Source: Lacinutrix neustonica
Lineage (GTDB): Bacteria > Bacteroidota > Bacteroidia > Flavobacteriales > Flavobacteriaceae
Direction of reading: 5' to 3'
Length of the DNA: 64,000 nt
NCBI RefSeq assembly: GCF_026625145.1
Contig: NZ_CP113088.1
Coordinates: 3,709,501 to 3,773,500, forward strand
In this document: positions 42,567 to 53,003 of the stretch, piece after piece
How positions within the stretch are numbered: position 1 is the stretch's first letter
Layout of the letters: every line of letters starts with the position of its first letter
Program-made: the position numbers and the translations under genes
Notes under the pieces: generated by a model
What the model saw: the letters and a program-made list of their open reading frames with translations, nothing else
Told to the model about the DNA's origin: nothing
Database searches by the model: none

Positions 42567-43747
42567 TTATCTTCTAAAATTATTACCTGTAATGATCTGT
42601 TTGAGTTGTAATTTGAGATCTTCACCGGTATCATAAATCATCTGTTCATTACTAGGAAATGGAACGCGGCGGTTATTTAAATAACCAAGTAAATTTGAAT
42701 CTAAAGCTCGTCGATCTCCTCTTGATGTCGCGTAGAAATGTTCAAACACATATTCGCTTTCAATAGGAAAGGCCTCAATAAGTTGTTTTGTACTATTGTT
42801 CTTATATTCAACATTGCCTAAGATATTAGAGACTTTAAATTGTCTCGTTTCAAAGTATTCACAGGTTACTGTTTTAAATTTATCAACTTTTATACTATTA
42901 CCTAGGCTGTCTTTTATAACATTTCCCTCCGTGTCTAAGGCATATTTCCAACCGTCTTTAACCTGTGTTTCTTTAAAAACCTCTCGTTCTTTAATTTGTT
43001 CCGTGAAATAGCAATATCACGTAAATTAAAGGCCATAGTAAAATCGTAAGTTGTATTACTGTCCGGATTGTTATGGTAGACGGTCCATAGATCGTTTAAA
43101 CCATAAGTCCCAAAATTTAATAAGTCATCTTCTAGTCGTTGAGGAATCACTTGTTGCGTTTGATTCTTCATGGTGACCAATACAAAATCAGTTCCTTTAT
43201 TATGCGCTTCTTTTATTCGGTCGCGTACATCTTTATAATCTGCATTAATACGTTCTATGTATTCAAAATCATTGAATGCTTTTCTGCAATCTAATTTATT
43301 ATTAGAACTGAGTAGCTGCATCGCGTTGTCATAAAGATATTCTGATGCTTTATTTTTCGCATTTATTATTTGTGACGAATAATCCTTAAAGCTTAATTTA
43401 ACTTCTTTATTACCAATATATAAGGGCATTATGGGCTTAATAGACTCTTGTCGGGCATTTAGCCTGCTGTACAATGTATAAATCTGCTCAAAATTTGCTG
43501 GATTATTGTCTTTCTTTAAGAAATTTACCCGCTCTGTATCTCTTGCTACTACTTTTTTGTAAGCTTCTTGCAGCAGAAGGATATAGTCTGTTTTACGTTT
43601 GGCGCCTCGATTAACATCTAATTTTTTTAAGGCAGTTGTAATGGCTAAGTCATATTGGCCTGAACTTAGATTTTTTTCAATGCGTTTTGTGCTGCTGCAT
43701 GCATTTAAAAATAAAACAGCAACAAATAATAGAGTAAAGTTTTTCAT
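42567..43747 (-). CDS. flavobacterial lipoprotein of unknown function (frameshifted)
   Basis: About 393 residues. A lipoprotein signal (MKNFTLLFVAVLFLNAC, Cys17) is followed by a helical region (SGQYDLAITTALKKLD resembles a TPR start) and a beta-rich C-terminal domain ending ITGNNFRR. No recognised enzyme motif. The break at 43000-43003 (TCTGG to TCCG, -1) separates the C-terminal 140 residues; repair restores AISPEQIKEREVFKET. Seen by me as a conserved flavobacterial lipoprotein; function unknown. Confidence 0.7.
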
Positions 43748-44023
43748 AAATTTAGGTCTTTAGATTTGGGAATACAATCCAATTTCGATGCCAAAAGTAA
43801 CATAATACTGCAAAAAAGCTAAAATTATGTTAAAAATTATTGATTTTCAGTAAGTTAAAAGTGCTAATTTCCTGAAAAGCCTAGATCAACGACCCTCAAA
43901 AAAAGGAATGTTTTACGGTCTTAACAAGCCAATAGATTGTTTTTAAGCTACATGTAGGAGAGGCAAAAAAACGGTTGTACACTAGAATAAAAAATCAACA
44001 CATCATGAAGTTAAATGGTCACG

Positions 44024-45316
44024 TTAGTTATTTTTTTTGGAATTAAAAACAGGGAGCAATTTTGTTGATACTTCACCAAACCCTATTCGGGTACCCTCTT
44101 TTTCGCAATATCCTCTCATAATAACCGTGTCATTGTCATTAATAAATTTGCGCTCTGTACCATCGGCCATTTTAAGAGGCTTTTCTCCTCTCCAGGTCAA
44201 TTCGAGCATGGAACCATAAGAATGCGGAGTTGTGCCGGATATCGTGCCGCTTCCCATCATGTCACCAGAATTTACAGGGCATCCATTTACTGTATGATGT
44301 GTGAGCTGCTGTGCCATTGACCAATACATGTATTTAAAATTAGAACGGCTAACAATGGTTTCTTTGGCTTTTTTTGGCTGAATCGCTACTTCTAAATTTA
44401 TATCGAAACTTTTCTTTCCTTTTTGTTGTAAGTAGTCTAGCTGTTTTTTTAAGGGTTTAGGTCCAGCAACACGATACGGCTCTAAAGCATCTAATGTGAC
44501 GATCCAAGGCGAAATACATGAGGCGAAATTTTTGGCTAAAAAAGGTCCTAATGGGACGTATTCCCATTTTTGAATGTCTCTCGCACTCCAGTCGTTAAAT
44601 AACACCAATCCAAAGATATATTCTTCAGCTTCTTCAATAGGTATTGGCTCACCTAAATCATTGGCATCGGTAGTAATAAAAGCCATTTCTAATTCAAAAT
44701 CCACCAATTTACTTGGTCCAAATACAGGTTCTGTTGCGCCAGCAGGTAAGGTTTGTCCTTGTGGTCTATGAACGGGAATGCCTGAAGGGATAATAGAAGA
44801 GCTTCTGCCATGATATCCTACGGGAATATGCAACCAGTTAGGAAGCAATGCATTATCCGGGTCTCTAAACATAGTACCAACATTAGTTGCGTGCTCTATG
44901 CTTGAATAAAAATCTGTATAATCTCCAATTTGAACAGGTAATTGCATTTCAATTTCATCTAAACGAAATAAAACAATTTCCTTATGCTTTTTGTTACTTT
45001 GTAATGTTTTATTGTCTTCATCAAAAATTTGAGCGATACGATTTCGTACTAAACGCCAAGTTTTACGACCGTCTGCTATGAAATCGTTAAGCGTGTCTTG
45101 AAGAAAAATATCATCCGTTAAAGGAATACCCTCAAAATAACCTAATTGATGCAAAGCCCCTAAGTCTATAGCTGTATCTCCAATTCTTGTTCCAATAGTG
45201 ATTATATCATCTCGTGTTAAAAAAACACCAAAAGGAATGTTTTGAATTGGGAAATCTGAATATTTATCAACGTGTAACCACGATTTTCTATCCGGATTAT
45301 TTGCTATTATCGGCAT
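44024..45316 (-). CDS. fahA: fumarylacetoacetase
   Basis: Last step of tyrosine degradation: hydrolyses fumarylacetoacetate to fumarate and acetoacetate. 430 residues. Conserved parts include SIEHATNVGTMFRDP, PVGYHGRSSSIIPSG, the metal-binding DFELEMAF and NDWSARDIQKWEY. No other pathway genes are adjacent. Intact. Confidence 0.95.
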   Translation of the reverse strand: MPIIANNPDRKSWLHVDKYSDFPIQNIPFGVFLTRDDIITIGTRIGDTAIDLGALHQLGYFEGIPLTDDIFLQDTLNDFIADGRKTWRLVRNRIAQIFDEDNKTLQSNKKHKEIVLFRLDEIEMQLPVQIGDYTDFYSSIEHATNVGTMFRDPDNALLPNWLHIPVGYHGRSSSIIPSGIPVHRPQGQTLPAGATEPVFGPSKLVDFELEMAFITTDANDLGEPIPIEEAEEYIFGLVLFNDWSARDIQKWEYVPLGPFLAKNFASCISPWIVTLDALEPYRVAGPKPLKKQLDYLQQKGKKSFDINLEVAIQPKKAKETIVSRSNFKYMYWSMAQQLTHHTVNGCPVNSGDMMGSGTISGTTPHSYGSMLELTWRGEKPLKMADGTERKFINDNDTVIMRGYCEKEGTRIGFGEVSTKLLPVFNSKKNN

Positions 45317-45494
45317 AACTATGATTTTGATTTATGGTTTAAAGACTTATCAAACCTACATAATTTTTTTTTAAATGAATTGATTTTGAAATTAAATTAT
45401 ATAGAAATTTTTTTGTTTAAAACCTATCCGTTAATAGTTAATAACATTTGGTTTAATTTTGATTTTTTTCCAATGGTTTCAGTCCTGCATTTAT

Positions 45495-45502
45495 TATTTT
45501 TG
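45495..45502 (+). promoter_or_regulatory. candidate -7 element of the glyA promoter
   Basis: TATTTTTG matches TAnnTTTG, 27 bases before the glyA ATG. No clear TTTG lies at the -33 position, so support is partial. Confidence 0.45.
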
Positions 45503-45528
45503 AAGCTAATTATTTCAATCTTTAATTT

Positions 45529-46802
45529 ATGCAACGCGACGAACAAATATTTGAACTTATTCAAGCAGAAAAAGAACGACAACTCAATGGTTTAGAACTC
45601 ATAGCATCAGAAAACTTTGTAAGTGAACAGGTTATGGAAGCTGCAGGGTCGGTTTTAACCAATAAATACGCTGAAGGATATCCTGGAAAGCGTTATTACG
45701 GGGGCTGTGAAGTTGTTGATGAAGTAGAGCTCATAGCAATAGATCGGGCAAAAACCTTGTTTGGAGCGGCATATGCAAATGTTCAACCCCATTCGGAAGC
45801 CAGGCAAATACGGCAGTCTATCATGCTTGTTTAAATCCAGGAGATAAAATTTTAGGGTTCGACTTATCGCACGGAGGCCATTTAACGCATGGGTCACCAG
45901 TTAATTTTTCAGGAAAATTGTACAATCCAGTATTTTATGGGGTGGATGAGGCAACAGGGGTCTTAAATTATGATAAAATTCAAGAGATCGCTACTAGAGA
46001 AAAACCACAACTCATTATTGCTGGAGCCTCTGCATATTCTCGAGATATGGATTTTCAGCGTTTTCGTAAAATTGCTGATAGCGTTGGGGCTCTTTTATTG
46101 GCAGATGTTTCGCATCCTGCTGGCTTGATTGCTAAGGGCATTTTAAACGACCCCATACCGCATTGTCACATAGTTACAACAACAACACACAAGACCCTAC
46201 GTGGGCCTAGGGGAGGTATGATTTTAATGGGGAAAGATTTTGAAAATCCTTTCGGACAAAAATTAAAAAATGGCAACTTAAAAATGATGTCTTCTTTACT
46301 GGATTCGGTGTTTTTCCTGGAAACCAAGGGGGGCCATTAGAGCATATTATAGCGGCAAAAGCGATTGCCTTTGGTGAAGCACTTTCCGATGAGTTTATGC
46401 ATTATATGCTGCAAGTAAAGAAAAATGCTGAAGCCATGGCCTATGCTTTTGTTGAAAAAGGCTATAAGATTATTTCAGGAGGTACAGATAATCATATGAT
46501 GCTTATCGATTTAAGAAATAAAAACATTACTGGAAAAGATGCCGAACAGGCTTTAGTTAAGGCAGATATTACGGTGAATAAAAATATGGTGCCTTTTGAT
46601 GATAAATCTCCATTTGTAACGTCTCGGAATAAGAATTGGAACGGCCGCAATTACAACGCGTGGATTAAAAGAAAAAGATATGCAAGTGATTGTGGATCTT
46701 ATTGATGACGTGATACTGAATTATGAAAATAGTGACATATTAGAATCCGTAGCCATTAAAGTGAATGCCATGATGCACGATTTACCACTATTCAAAGCGT
46801 AA
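45529..46802 (+). CDS. glyA: serine hydroxymethyltransferase (three frame breaks)
   Basis: PLP enzyme interconverting serine and glycine with tetrahydrofolate. Conserved segments: [45 protein letters not shown], and the PLP lysine in [14 protein letters not shown]. 424 residues after repair. Breaks: 45793-45796 (TCTGG to TCGG, -1) in QPHSGSQAN, 46305-46308 (TCTGG to TCGG, -1) in [10 protein letters not shown], and 46622-46627 (TCTGG to TCTCGG, +1) in [10 protein letters not shown]. All three lie in invariant motifs, which makes the intended sequence certain. Confidence 0.96.
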
Positions 46803-46892
46803 TTTACATTTTAATGTATGTTTATTTAATTTGGAAGATACAAACAATGACAGGATGACTAATCATTTGATATAAACCTCATTTATTACATG

Positions 46893-46934
46893 ACAACAAC
46901 AAAGCCCATTCGAAAGTATGGGCTTTGTTGTTGT
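46893..46934. terminator. strong bidirectional terminator
   Basis: A perfect 17-bp stem (46893-46909 with 46918-46934) around an 8-base loop, between convergent glyA and the beta-helix lipoprotein gene. Confidence 0.85.
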
Positions 46935-46952
46935 AAATAAGTGATGTTCTAC

Positions 46953-48506
46953 TTATTCAAAAGTAATATGTTGATAAGCGCCAGCATCGGAAGAAGTGGT
47001 TCTATTAACTCCTAATATGTCTTGTGGAACTTGAGTGGCAAAGCTTGGATTTCCTATTCCATTAGCATTAGAATCTGCTCCAATAATCAGCTCATTTTCA
47101 GAGGGGAATTTAAAATCGGCTCCTGATTAAATACATTGTTTTCATAATGTGAGACTTCATTAAAATTGTAATTACTACCGTTAAAGTTATTCGATGGGTC
47201 TTCAAAACGCAACAAACAATTTGTGAATTTGAAATTAAACGCTACCGCATTGTCTTGAATTTCATCTAGTAAAAACTCAGGATTATCGTTTCCGTAAACA
47301 ATGCAATTATTAAAATTGGCTTCCGTTAAATCGGCGAGTAAAATAGTGTCTTCTCCTTCTAAAAAATTATTAATGAGTAAGGCAGGAAACTGTCTAAAGC
47401 TCGTGTTCCAATAATTGGCAATGGTAGAATGCGTTACATTGTACTTACCACCTAAAGTGGCGGCAAAAGAGACTTGTCCTGCAGTGTTAATCACTATGTT
47501 CTCCGCAAGAATAGACGTGTTTCTGCCCAATACGCCATAATTTGAAAAATTGTATAATTGTGAATTTTTAATCGTTAACTTATCTATAGCCGCATCGGCA
47601 TTTCCATCACTTAAAATACCGATAGTCCCATTTTTAATGGTCGCATAATTTATAGCATTATTTAGACTATTTTCAAAAAACCGAGAGGGTTCCCCATTGT
47701 CCCGGTACATTAGCAAACGAGGGTTCTAGTCTGTCTCCTTCAAATATGACTTCATTTTCTAACAGCTCTTGGTCTGAACTCAATGCCCCATTCACTTGTA
47801 GCGATGCGTTTTCAGAGATTAGTAAACCCGAATTCGCATGAAAGTGAATACGAGCACCGGCATCAACCGTTAAGGTTTCTCCATTAGGAACAGCAGCATA
47901 ACCATATATCACATACGGCTTTTCGTTAGTAAACGTTAATTCTGAAGATAGTAATTCACGCCCTTGAATTTCGGTTTCTACTATTTCACCATTAATATTT
48001 AGAGTTAGTGTTTCGATAATACCGGTGGTATCGTCGCGATCGGGATAAATAAACACCGCATCTTTAATAAGGGTTACGAGTTCTATAGTTTGAAGCGCAT
48101 TGCCACCATCAAAGTTGATTTTATCTGTGTATAAAAATTCATTATTAATAGCTACTTGATCTTCAATATCTACAGTGGTTTCTATAAAAATGTACAAACT
48201 GTCTTTGGCTTGAATTTCTACATTTGCAAAAGACTTTCCAGCATTGCCATCTACATTCAATCTGTACCCGGAGGTTTCCCCACGATTAAGACTGATATTT
48301 GGAATAGAGATGTCATTATTACTGCGATTGTATACCTTTAAATTATAGGTGCTTGAGCCAATATTGGTGAACACCGTATCTAAATACACAGTGTCTTTAG
48401 AAAACTCAAGATTCCCTGTACTTGGGGTGAAATCGAAATCTTTTCTGCAAGAACTCCACAATAAAAGTAAGGCAAAACAGGAGATAAAATAGAGCGTACG
48501 TTTCAT
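46953..48506 (-). CDS. beta-helix-type lipoprotein (two frame breaks)
   Basis: About 517 residues. A lipoprotein signal (MKRTLYFISCFALLLLWSSC) is followed by a beta-sandwich N-terminal part (DTVYLDTVFTNIGSSTYNLKVYN), then short strand repeats typical of right-handed beta-helix proteins (VNGALSSDQ, LTIKNSQLYNFSNYGV, AENIVINTAG). It ends at DAGAYQHITFE. Probably surface-exposed and perhaps carbohydrate-binding; function unknown. Breaks: 47681-47686 (CCAGA to CCGAGA, +1) and 47116-47119 (CCAGA to CCGA, -1). Confidence 0.75.
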
Positions 48507-48579
48507 ATAAGTTATTAGTAAAATCGCTTTAAACCACTAAAATATAACTTTTGAAATACTATCTTAGTATGAATTTGAT

Positions 48580-49329
48580 TTAATTAGTTTTAGCCGCTTT
48601 AAATTCTGAAACAATCGCTATAAAAGAATGACTGTAGGTGATTAAAGCATCCAATAATAACAACTTATTGTCTTTACTCAATAGTTTATTGTTTATGTTT
48701 TGCACTTCTATATATTCAAAGAATAAATTGGAATCAGCTGTGACGATATTTAAAGTCTTGGTTAACAACGTATGGTTAAAAAAAGCATCGGTTTGAAATA
48801 GCGTTTTAATATCGTAATAGGAAATAAACGCTTTAGTTTCAGGGGTGTTTTTTCGTTTAAATAGCTTTCCAATAAGTTTCGCAATAGCAACAAAATCTAA
48901 ACTACCATTGCCGGATTTTCCATAGAGGTGCGGATTGTTTTTAATGTCATTTTGCATTTGTAAATTTAGATTTCCTTTGTATTGGGTTTCACTAAATGGT
49001 TTTTCTTTACCTACATCTGTTAAAATGACTTCTTCTAAACGGTTTGTTGTTTGTTTTAGTTCGAAAACAGTAAGTGCTTCAAGTTGTTTTTGTGTGACAA
49101 CTTTGGTTTTTGTTTCATAAAACAAAGCACTAAAAACAATGGAGTCATTGACGGTAGCTTCGATTTCAAATTCACCATTTTCATTAGAGAAAACGGTACT
49201 ATTTTTTGATAGATTTTCAATTTTTATATTATCAGCGGTCGCTTCTTGGTGGTATATTATTCCTTTAAGGGTTTGCGAAAAAGAGCAGAGCGGGAATAGT
49301 AGAATAGAGAGGTATAGTACTTTTTTCAA
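48580..49329 (-). CDS. carboxypeptidase-like regulatory domain protein
   Basis: 249 residues with a signal peptide (MKKVLYLSILLFPLCSFS). An N-terminal carboxypeptidase-like regulatory fold (GIIYHQEATADNIKIENLSKNS ... NENGEFEI) is followed by a helical part without recognised motifs. Resembles the DUF-type exported proteins with a TonB-receptor-like N-terminal extension but no barrel. Intact; function unknown. Confidence 0.75.
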   Translation of the reverse strand: MKKVLYLSILLFPLCSFSQTLKGIIYHQEATADNIKIENLSKNSTVFSNENGEFEIEATVNDSIVFSALFYETKTKVVTQKQLEALTVFELKQTTNRLEEVILTDVGKEKPFSETQYKGNLNLQMQNDIKNNPHLYGKSGNGSLDFVAIAKLIGKLFKRKNTPETKAFISYYDIKTLFQTDAFFNHTLLTKTLNIVTADSNLFFEYIEVQNINNKLLSKDNKLLLLDALITYSHSFIAIVSEFKAAKTN

Positions 49330-49407
49330 TGCTTGGTTTATTTATAGCATTCAAAAGTAACCGATTTAAAAGCAATTTAAATAGGCGTTAGAAATACTTT
49401 AACGTTA

Positions 49408-49794
49408 TTAGAAGCGTGCTTTTATATCTTCTGTAATACGTGTTGGCTTCAGAGTGCTATGGCTAAGAAAACACCATTTAGTTTCGGAAGATGCCAAAAG
49501 TGTGTTTGAAGCTTTGTTATAGATGTCGACTTTACGTGTAGAGGTCACACCATCGGCTTTTGTAACATATGTTTTTAATAGTATTTCATCACCTAGAAGT
49601 GCGGGCTTTTTGTAGTTAATCGTGTGCGACAAAAGCACCCAAAAATAGGCTTCAAATATGGCTTTCGAGGTGTTTTTTAACCAATGTGCTTTGGCGATGT
49701 CATTCACCCATTGCACATAACGCACATTGTTCACGTGATTGAGTTCGTCTAGGTCTTCTTCTGTTACTATAATTGTTTTGGTATATGTTTTCAA
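49408..49794 (-). CDS. acyl-CoA thioesterase, 4HBT hot-dog family
   Basis: 128 residues, hot-dog fold. ELNHVNNVRYVQWVNDIAKAHW matches the 4-hydroxybenzoyl-CoA thioesterase signature with the catalytic-region Asn/His. Substrate chain unknown. It begins 4 bases after the stop of the glutaminyl cyclase gene, so the two are co-transcribed. Confidence 0.85.
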   Translation of the reverse strand: MKTYTKTIIVTEEDLDELNHVNNVRYVQWVNDIAKAHWLKNTSKAIFEAYFWVLLSHTINYKKPALLGDEILLKTYVTKADGVTSTRKVDIYNKASNTLLASSETKWCFLSHSTLKPTRITEDIKARF

Positions 49795-49798
49795 AACT

Positions 49799-50827
49799 TT
49801 ATTTTTCTATCACTTTAACCTCAAAGAGCTTATCCCATCGTTTTCCAGTAACAAAAATGGTTTGTGTTTGTGGATTATAGGCAATACCGTTTAAAACATC
49901 TAACCCTTTATGTTGTGTCACTTCTTTTTTTAGTGGAGAAAAGTCAATGACCGCCTCAGTGGCACCGTTTTTAGGATTGATTATCACCACCCCGTTTTTT
50001 TGGTAGATATTGGCGTAAATTTTTCCGTTAATCCATTCCAATTCGTTGAGCTGCCCTATTTTCCCTTTGTTTGTATACACTTGAATGTGATCTGTTTCTA
50101 CTAGATTTTCAGGGTTTAAAGTCCGGATTTTTTCTGTGCCATCACTTTTGTATAGTTGTTTTCCATCATTACAGATGCCCCATCCTTCTGTGCTTTCACC
50201 ATATTTAAAAGTACTGATACGTTCAAAAGTATCTGCATTATAAACAAAACCTTTGCCGCTTTGCCAGGTTAATTGGTATATTTTATTATCTAAAACAGTT
50301 AAGCCTTCACCAAAATATGGATTAGCTAAATCCGCATTTTCCAACACTTCTCCGGTTTTGTAATTTACTTTTCGAAGTTTTGATTCTCCTTTTTGACCAG
50401 TACTCTCATACAAGTTACCCTTGTAAAATTCTAAACCTTGTGTATAAGACGTTATATCGTGAGGGTAGGTGTTTATAATCTCGTAGGAGAACACTTTAGG
50501 GGCGTCATTATTTACAATTGAAATCGTGTGAGTTACCGTTTCGATTTCACCATCAAAACTAACAAGCGCTTTAATTTCCTGCTGTCCTAATTTTACCTGT
50601 TCTAATGTTGCTGTTTCGGAAATGGGTTCTCCATTTAAGGTATACATTACAGATTCTATCTCCAAACGCTTCGGATTAGAGATCGAAAGTACCAACTGCT
50701 CTTTTAAAGCGATGGTATTATTCGTTGTATTTGTTTTTATAGTGAAGTTTTTTTTTAGTGCTCCTTCTCCACAGTTCGATAATAAAGTGGCTAAAAATAT
50801 GAGTGTAAGGTATTTAAACATGTTCAT
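49799..50827 (-). CDS. glutaminyl-peptide cyclotransferase lipoprotein
   Basis: 342 residues. A lipoprotein signal (FLATLLSNC) and a short N-terminal beta-sandwich precede a five-bladed beta-propeller of the plant/bacterial glutaminyl cyclase family: YPHDITSYTQGLEFYKGNLYESTGQKG, EGLTVLDNKIYQLTW, EGWGICNDGKQLYKSDGT and LNELEWINGKIYANIYQ. It converts N-terminal Gln to pyroglutamate in exported proteins. Note that mature T9SS substrates and SusD-like proteins often carry N-terminal Gln; that link is inference. Intact. Confidence 0.88.
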   Translation of the reverse strand: MNMFKYLTLIFLATLLSNCGEGALKKNFTIKTNTTNNTIALKEQLVLSISNPKRLEIESVMYTLNGEPISETATLEQVKLGQQEIKALVSFDGEIETVTHTISIVNNDAPKVFSYEIINTYPHDITSYTQGLEFYKGNLYESTGQKGESKLRKVNYKTGEVLENADLANPYFGEGLTVLDNKIYQLTWQSGKGFVYNADTFERISTFKYGESTEGWGICNDGKQLYKSDGTEKIRTLNPENLVETDHIQVYTNKGKIGQLNELEWINGKIYANIYQKNGVVIINPKNGATEAVIDFSPLKKEVTQHKGLDVLNGIAYNPQTQTIFVTGKRWDKLFEVKVIEK

Positions 50828-50882
50828 GGTCTTTGCTATAATTTAAGGCAAGATATTTATTAAAATTCAGTTTAAAAAATCA

Positions 50883-50912
50883 TTGTGATAAATTTAAAAC
50901 ATTGTATATTTG
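50883..50912 (+). promoter_or_regulatory. ffs promoter
   Basis: TTG (50883-50885), a 19-base spacer and TATATTTG (50905-50912) match the Bacteroidota promoter consensus. The -7 element ends 4 bases before the SRP RNA stem begins. Confidence 0.7.
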
Positions 50913-50916
50913 CATC

Positions 50917-51010
50917 GGCAAGTCCTACACAACCAGCTCCTGTTGAATCCTCCAGGTCGGGAACGAAGCAAAGGTAAATGGTCGTAGCGGTGTGATGTAG
51001 GTAGCTTGCC
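50917..51010 (+). ncRNA. ffs: signal recognition particle RNA (small bacterial 4.5S type)
   Basis: About 94 bases. The ends pair (GGCAAG at 50917-50922 with CTTGCC at 51005-51010). The apical part contains the universal SRP motif CCAGGTCGGGAACGAAGCA, with the GGAA tetraloop and the asymmetric AGCA loop bound by Ffh. A run of seven T follows as terminator. Confidence 0.93.
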
Positions 51011-51161
51011 TTTTTTTATGCCTAAAAATTAGATTTTAAATTCAAAATCGATAATAATATATTCAAGATTTGTTAGTGAAAACTGGCAAATCTTTTTTGT
51101 TTTATACCCTTTAAATCAATTTCATTTTTAATTTTACGTTTTTAATAAGTTATTTCTATTT

Positions 51162-51962
51162 ATGTCTAAAGTTGTTTTAATTACAGGAGGATCTTCGGGA
51201 ATAGGGAAGTCTATTGGTGAATATTTAACGAAACACGGTTTCACAGTTTATGGAACCAGCCGAAATCCGGAGAAGTACGTCAATCATCCATTTAAAATGG
51301 TTGGCTTAGATGTAAAAGATGTAAGTTCTATATATGACGCTGTTGCAAAAGTGGTTGCGCATGAAGGCCAGCTTGATGTTGTTATTAATAATGCAGGCGT
51401 GGGTATTACTGGACCTATTGAAGAAATCCCTCAAGCAGAGATCCAACATAACTTTGATACTAATTTTTTCGGACCGATAAACGTGATAAAAGCGGTTTTG
51501 CCCCAAATGAGAAAACAAGAGGGAGGTTTAATCATTAATATCACTTCGATTGCCGGTTATATGGGATTGCCCTATCGCGGCATTTACAGTGCAAGTAAGG
51601 GTGCTCCGGAATTGCTCACTGAGGCTTTTAGGATTGAAATAAAAGATTTTAATATTAACATGACTAATATTGCGCCGGGTGATTTTGCCACTAATATTGC
51701 TGCTGGACGTTTTCATGCTCCGTTAAAAGAGGAGTCTCCTTATAAAAAATATGGACGTGTGTTGCATGATATAGATGATCACGTTAATAATAGTAGCGAC
51801 CCTATAGAGGTTTCTAAAATGGTGCTCAAAGTCATTCGTACTAAAAAGCCACAAACACATTATATAGTGGGTGCTTTCATGCAAAAGTTCTCAATAGTAT
51901 TAAAATTTTTATTACCAGATCGTATATACGAAAAAATGTTAATCAATCATTATAAACTGTAA
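51162..51962 (+). CDS. SDR family oxidoreductase
   Basis: 266-residue short-chain dehydrogenase. NAD(P) motif TGGSSGIGKSIG at residues 8-19, NNAGVG, catalytic Ser in NITSIAG and YxxxK in YSASKGA. The C-terminal extension (MQKFSIVLKFLLPDRIYEKML) is hydrophobic and typical of membrane-associated SDRs. Substrate unknown. Intact. Confidence 0.9.
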   Translation: MSKVVLITGGSSGIGKSIGEYLTKHGFTVYGTSRNPEKYVNHPFKMVGLDVKDVSSIYDAVAKVVAHEGQLDVVINNAGVGITGPIEEIPQAEIQHNFDTNFFGPINVIKAVLPQMRKQEGGLIINITSIAGYMGLPYRGIYSASKGAPELLTEAFRIEIKDFNINMTNIAPGDFATNIAAGRFHAPLKEESPYKKYGRVLHDIDDHVNNSSDPIEVSKMVLKVIRTKKPQTHYIVGAFMQKFSIVLKFLLPDRIYEKMLINHYKL

Positions 51963-52252
51963 GGGGTGTCATTGTAAGGTTTAAAAACATCGTATATAAG
52001 TACTAAATGTTAATATTATTTGATATCATTTTTTAGAGGCCTGCAGTTTAATCGTAACTTTGTGCGACGTTAAAAATGGAATTCTTTTTTTACTGGGTTT
52101 AATTAGGACAAGTAGTGAAGCGTTTATTTTCATAACAGTTACAAATAGGGCAGAGGTAAATACAAGAATATTTTTATTAGCATAAAACAAAACACAACTA
52201 ATTATAATTAAGATTTTCACAGACGTGGAAATTAAAAAAAAAACGATTCTTT

Positions 52253-52906
52253 ATGAAATTTTTTATTGACACAGCCAATCTTGCACAAATTAAGGAAGCC
52301 GAAGATATGGGTATCCTAGATGGGGTAACCACAAATCCATCTCTAATGGCCAAAGAGGGTATTACAGGGACAGATAATATTTTAAAACATTATGTCGCTA
52401 TTTGTAATCTGGTGGCTGGCGATGTGAGTGCCGAAGTTATTGCTACTGATTATGATGGTATGGTAAGAGAAGGAGAAGCTTTAGCAGATTTACACGAACA
52501 GATCGTTGTGAAATTACCCATGATTAAAGATGGGATTAAAGCCTGTAAATACTTTAGTGATAAAGGGATTAAAACAAATGTGACATTAGTTTTTTCTCCT
52601 GGTCAGGCCTTATTAGCAGCAAAAGCGGGAGCAACTTATGTCTCTCCGTTTATTGGTCGCCTGGACGATATTTCTACCGATGGTTTAAATCTTATTGCTG
52701 AAATAAGACACATCTATGATAATTATGCTTTTGACACTCAAATTTTGGCGGCTTCTGTGCGTCATACCATGCACATTATTGATTGTGCTAAGTTAGGTGC
52801 AGATGTTATGACAGGGCCTTTAAGTTCCATTGAAGGGCTGTTAAAACACCCATTGACCGATAGTGGTTTAGCTAAGTTCTTAGAAGATTATAAGAAAGGG
52901 AACTAA
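52253..52906 (+). CDS. fsa: fructose-6-phosphate aldolase / transaldolase-like
   Basis: 217-residue TIM barrel of the small transaldolase family. [20 protein letters not shown] and [13 protein letters not shown] are the N-terminal motifs, the Schiff-base Lys lies in VVKLPMI, and [10 protein letters not shown] follows. At this size it could be a fructose-6-phosphate aldolase or a true small transaldolase; sequence alone does not decide. Intact, with terminator downstream. Confidence 0.9.
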   Translation: MKFFIDTANLAQIKEAEDMGILDGVTTNPSLMAKEGITGTDNILKHYVAICNLVAGDVSAEVIATDYDGMVREGEALADLHEQIVVKLPMIKDGIKACKYFSDKGIKTNVTLVFSPGQALLAAKAGATYVSPFIGRLDDISTDGLNLIAEIRHIYDNYAFDTQILAASVRHTMHIIDCAKLGADVMTGPLSSIEGLLKHPLTDSGLAKFLEDYKKGN

Positions 52907-52925
52907 AACGAATTAATTTATATCT

Positions 52926-52962
52926 AAAAGAGCCTCAGTAATTCTATTATTGAGGCTCTTTT
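52926..52962 (+). terminator. fsa terminator
   Basis: A stem of about 17 bp with one G-U pair (52926-52942 with 52946-52962) around a short loop, followed by TTATTAG. Confidence 0.8.
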
Positions 52963-52974
52963 ATTAGTAGTATC

Positions 52975-52994
52975 TATTATTATTATTATTATTA
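52975..52994. repeat. ATT trinucleotide run
   Basis: Six ATT units in a row, between the fsa terminator and the end of the minus-strand lipoprotein gene. A simple repeat, non-coding. Confidence 0.85.
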
Positions 52995-53003
52995 AAAGAT
53001 TTT

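Noticed and set aside
52026..52220. 64-residue minus-strand ORF with a hydrophobic start
   Set aside because: It lies in the gap before fsa, lacks a recognisable promoter or homologous features, and could be chance in AT-rich DNA.
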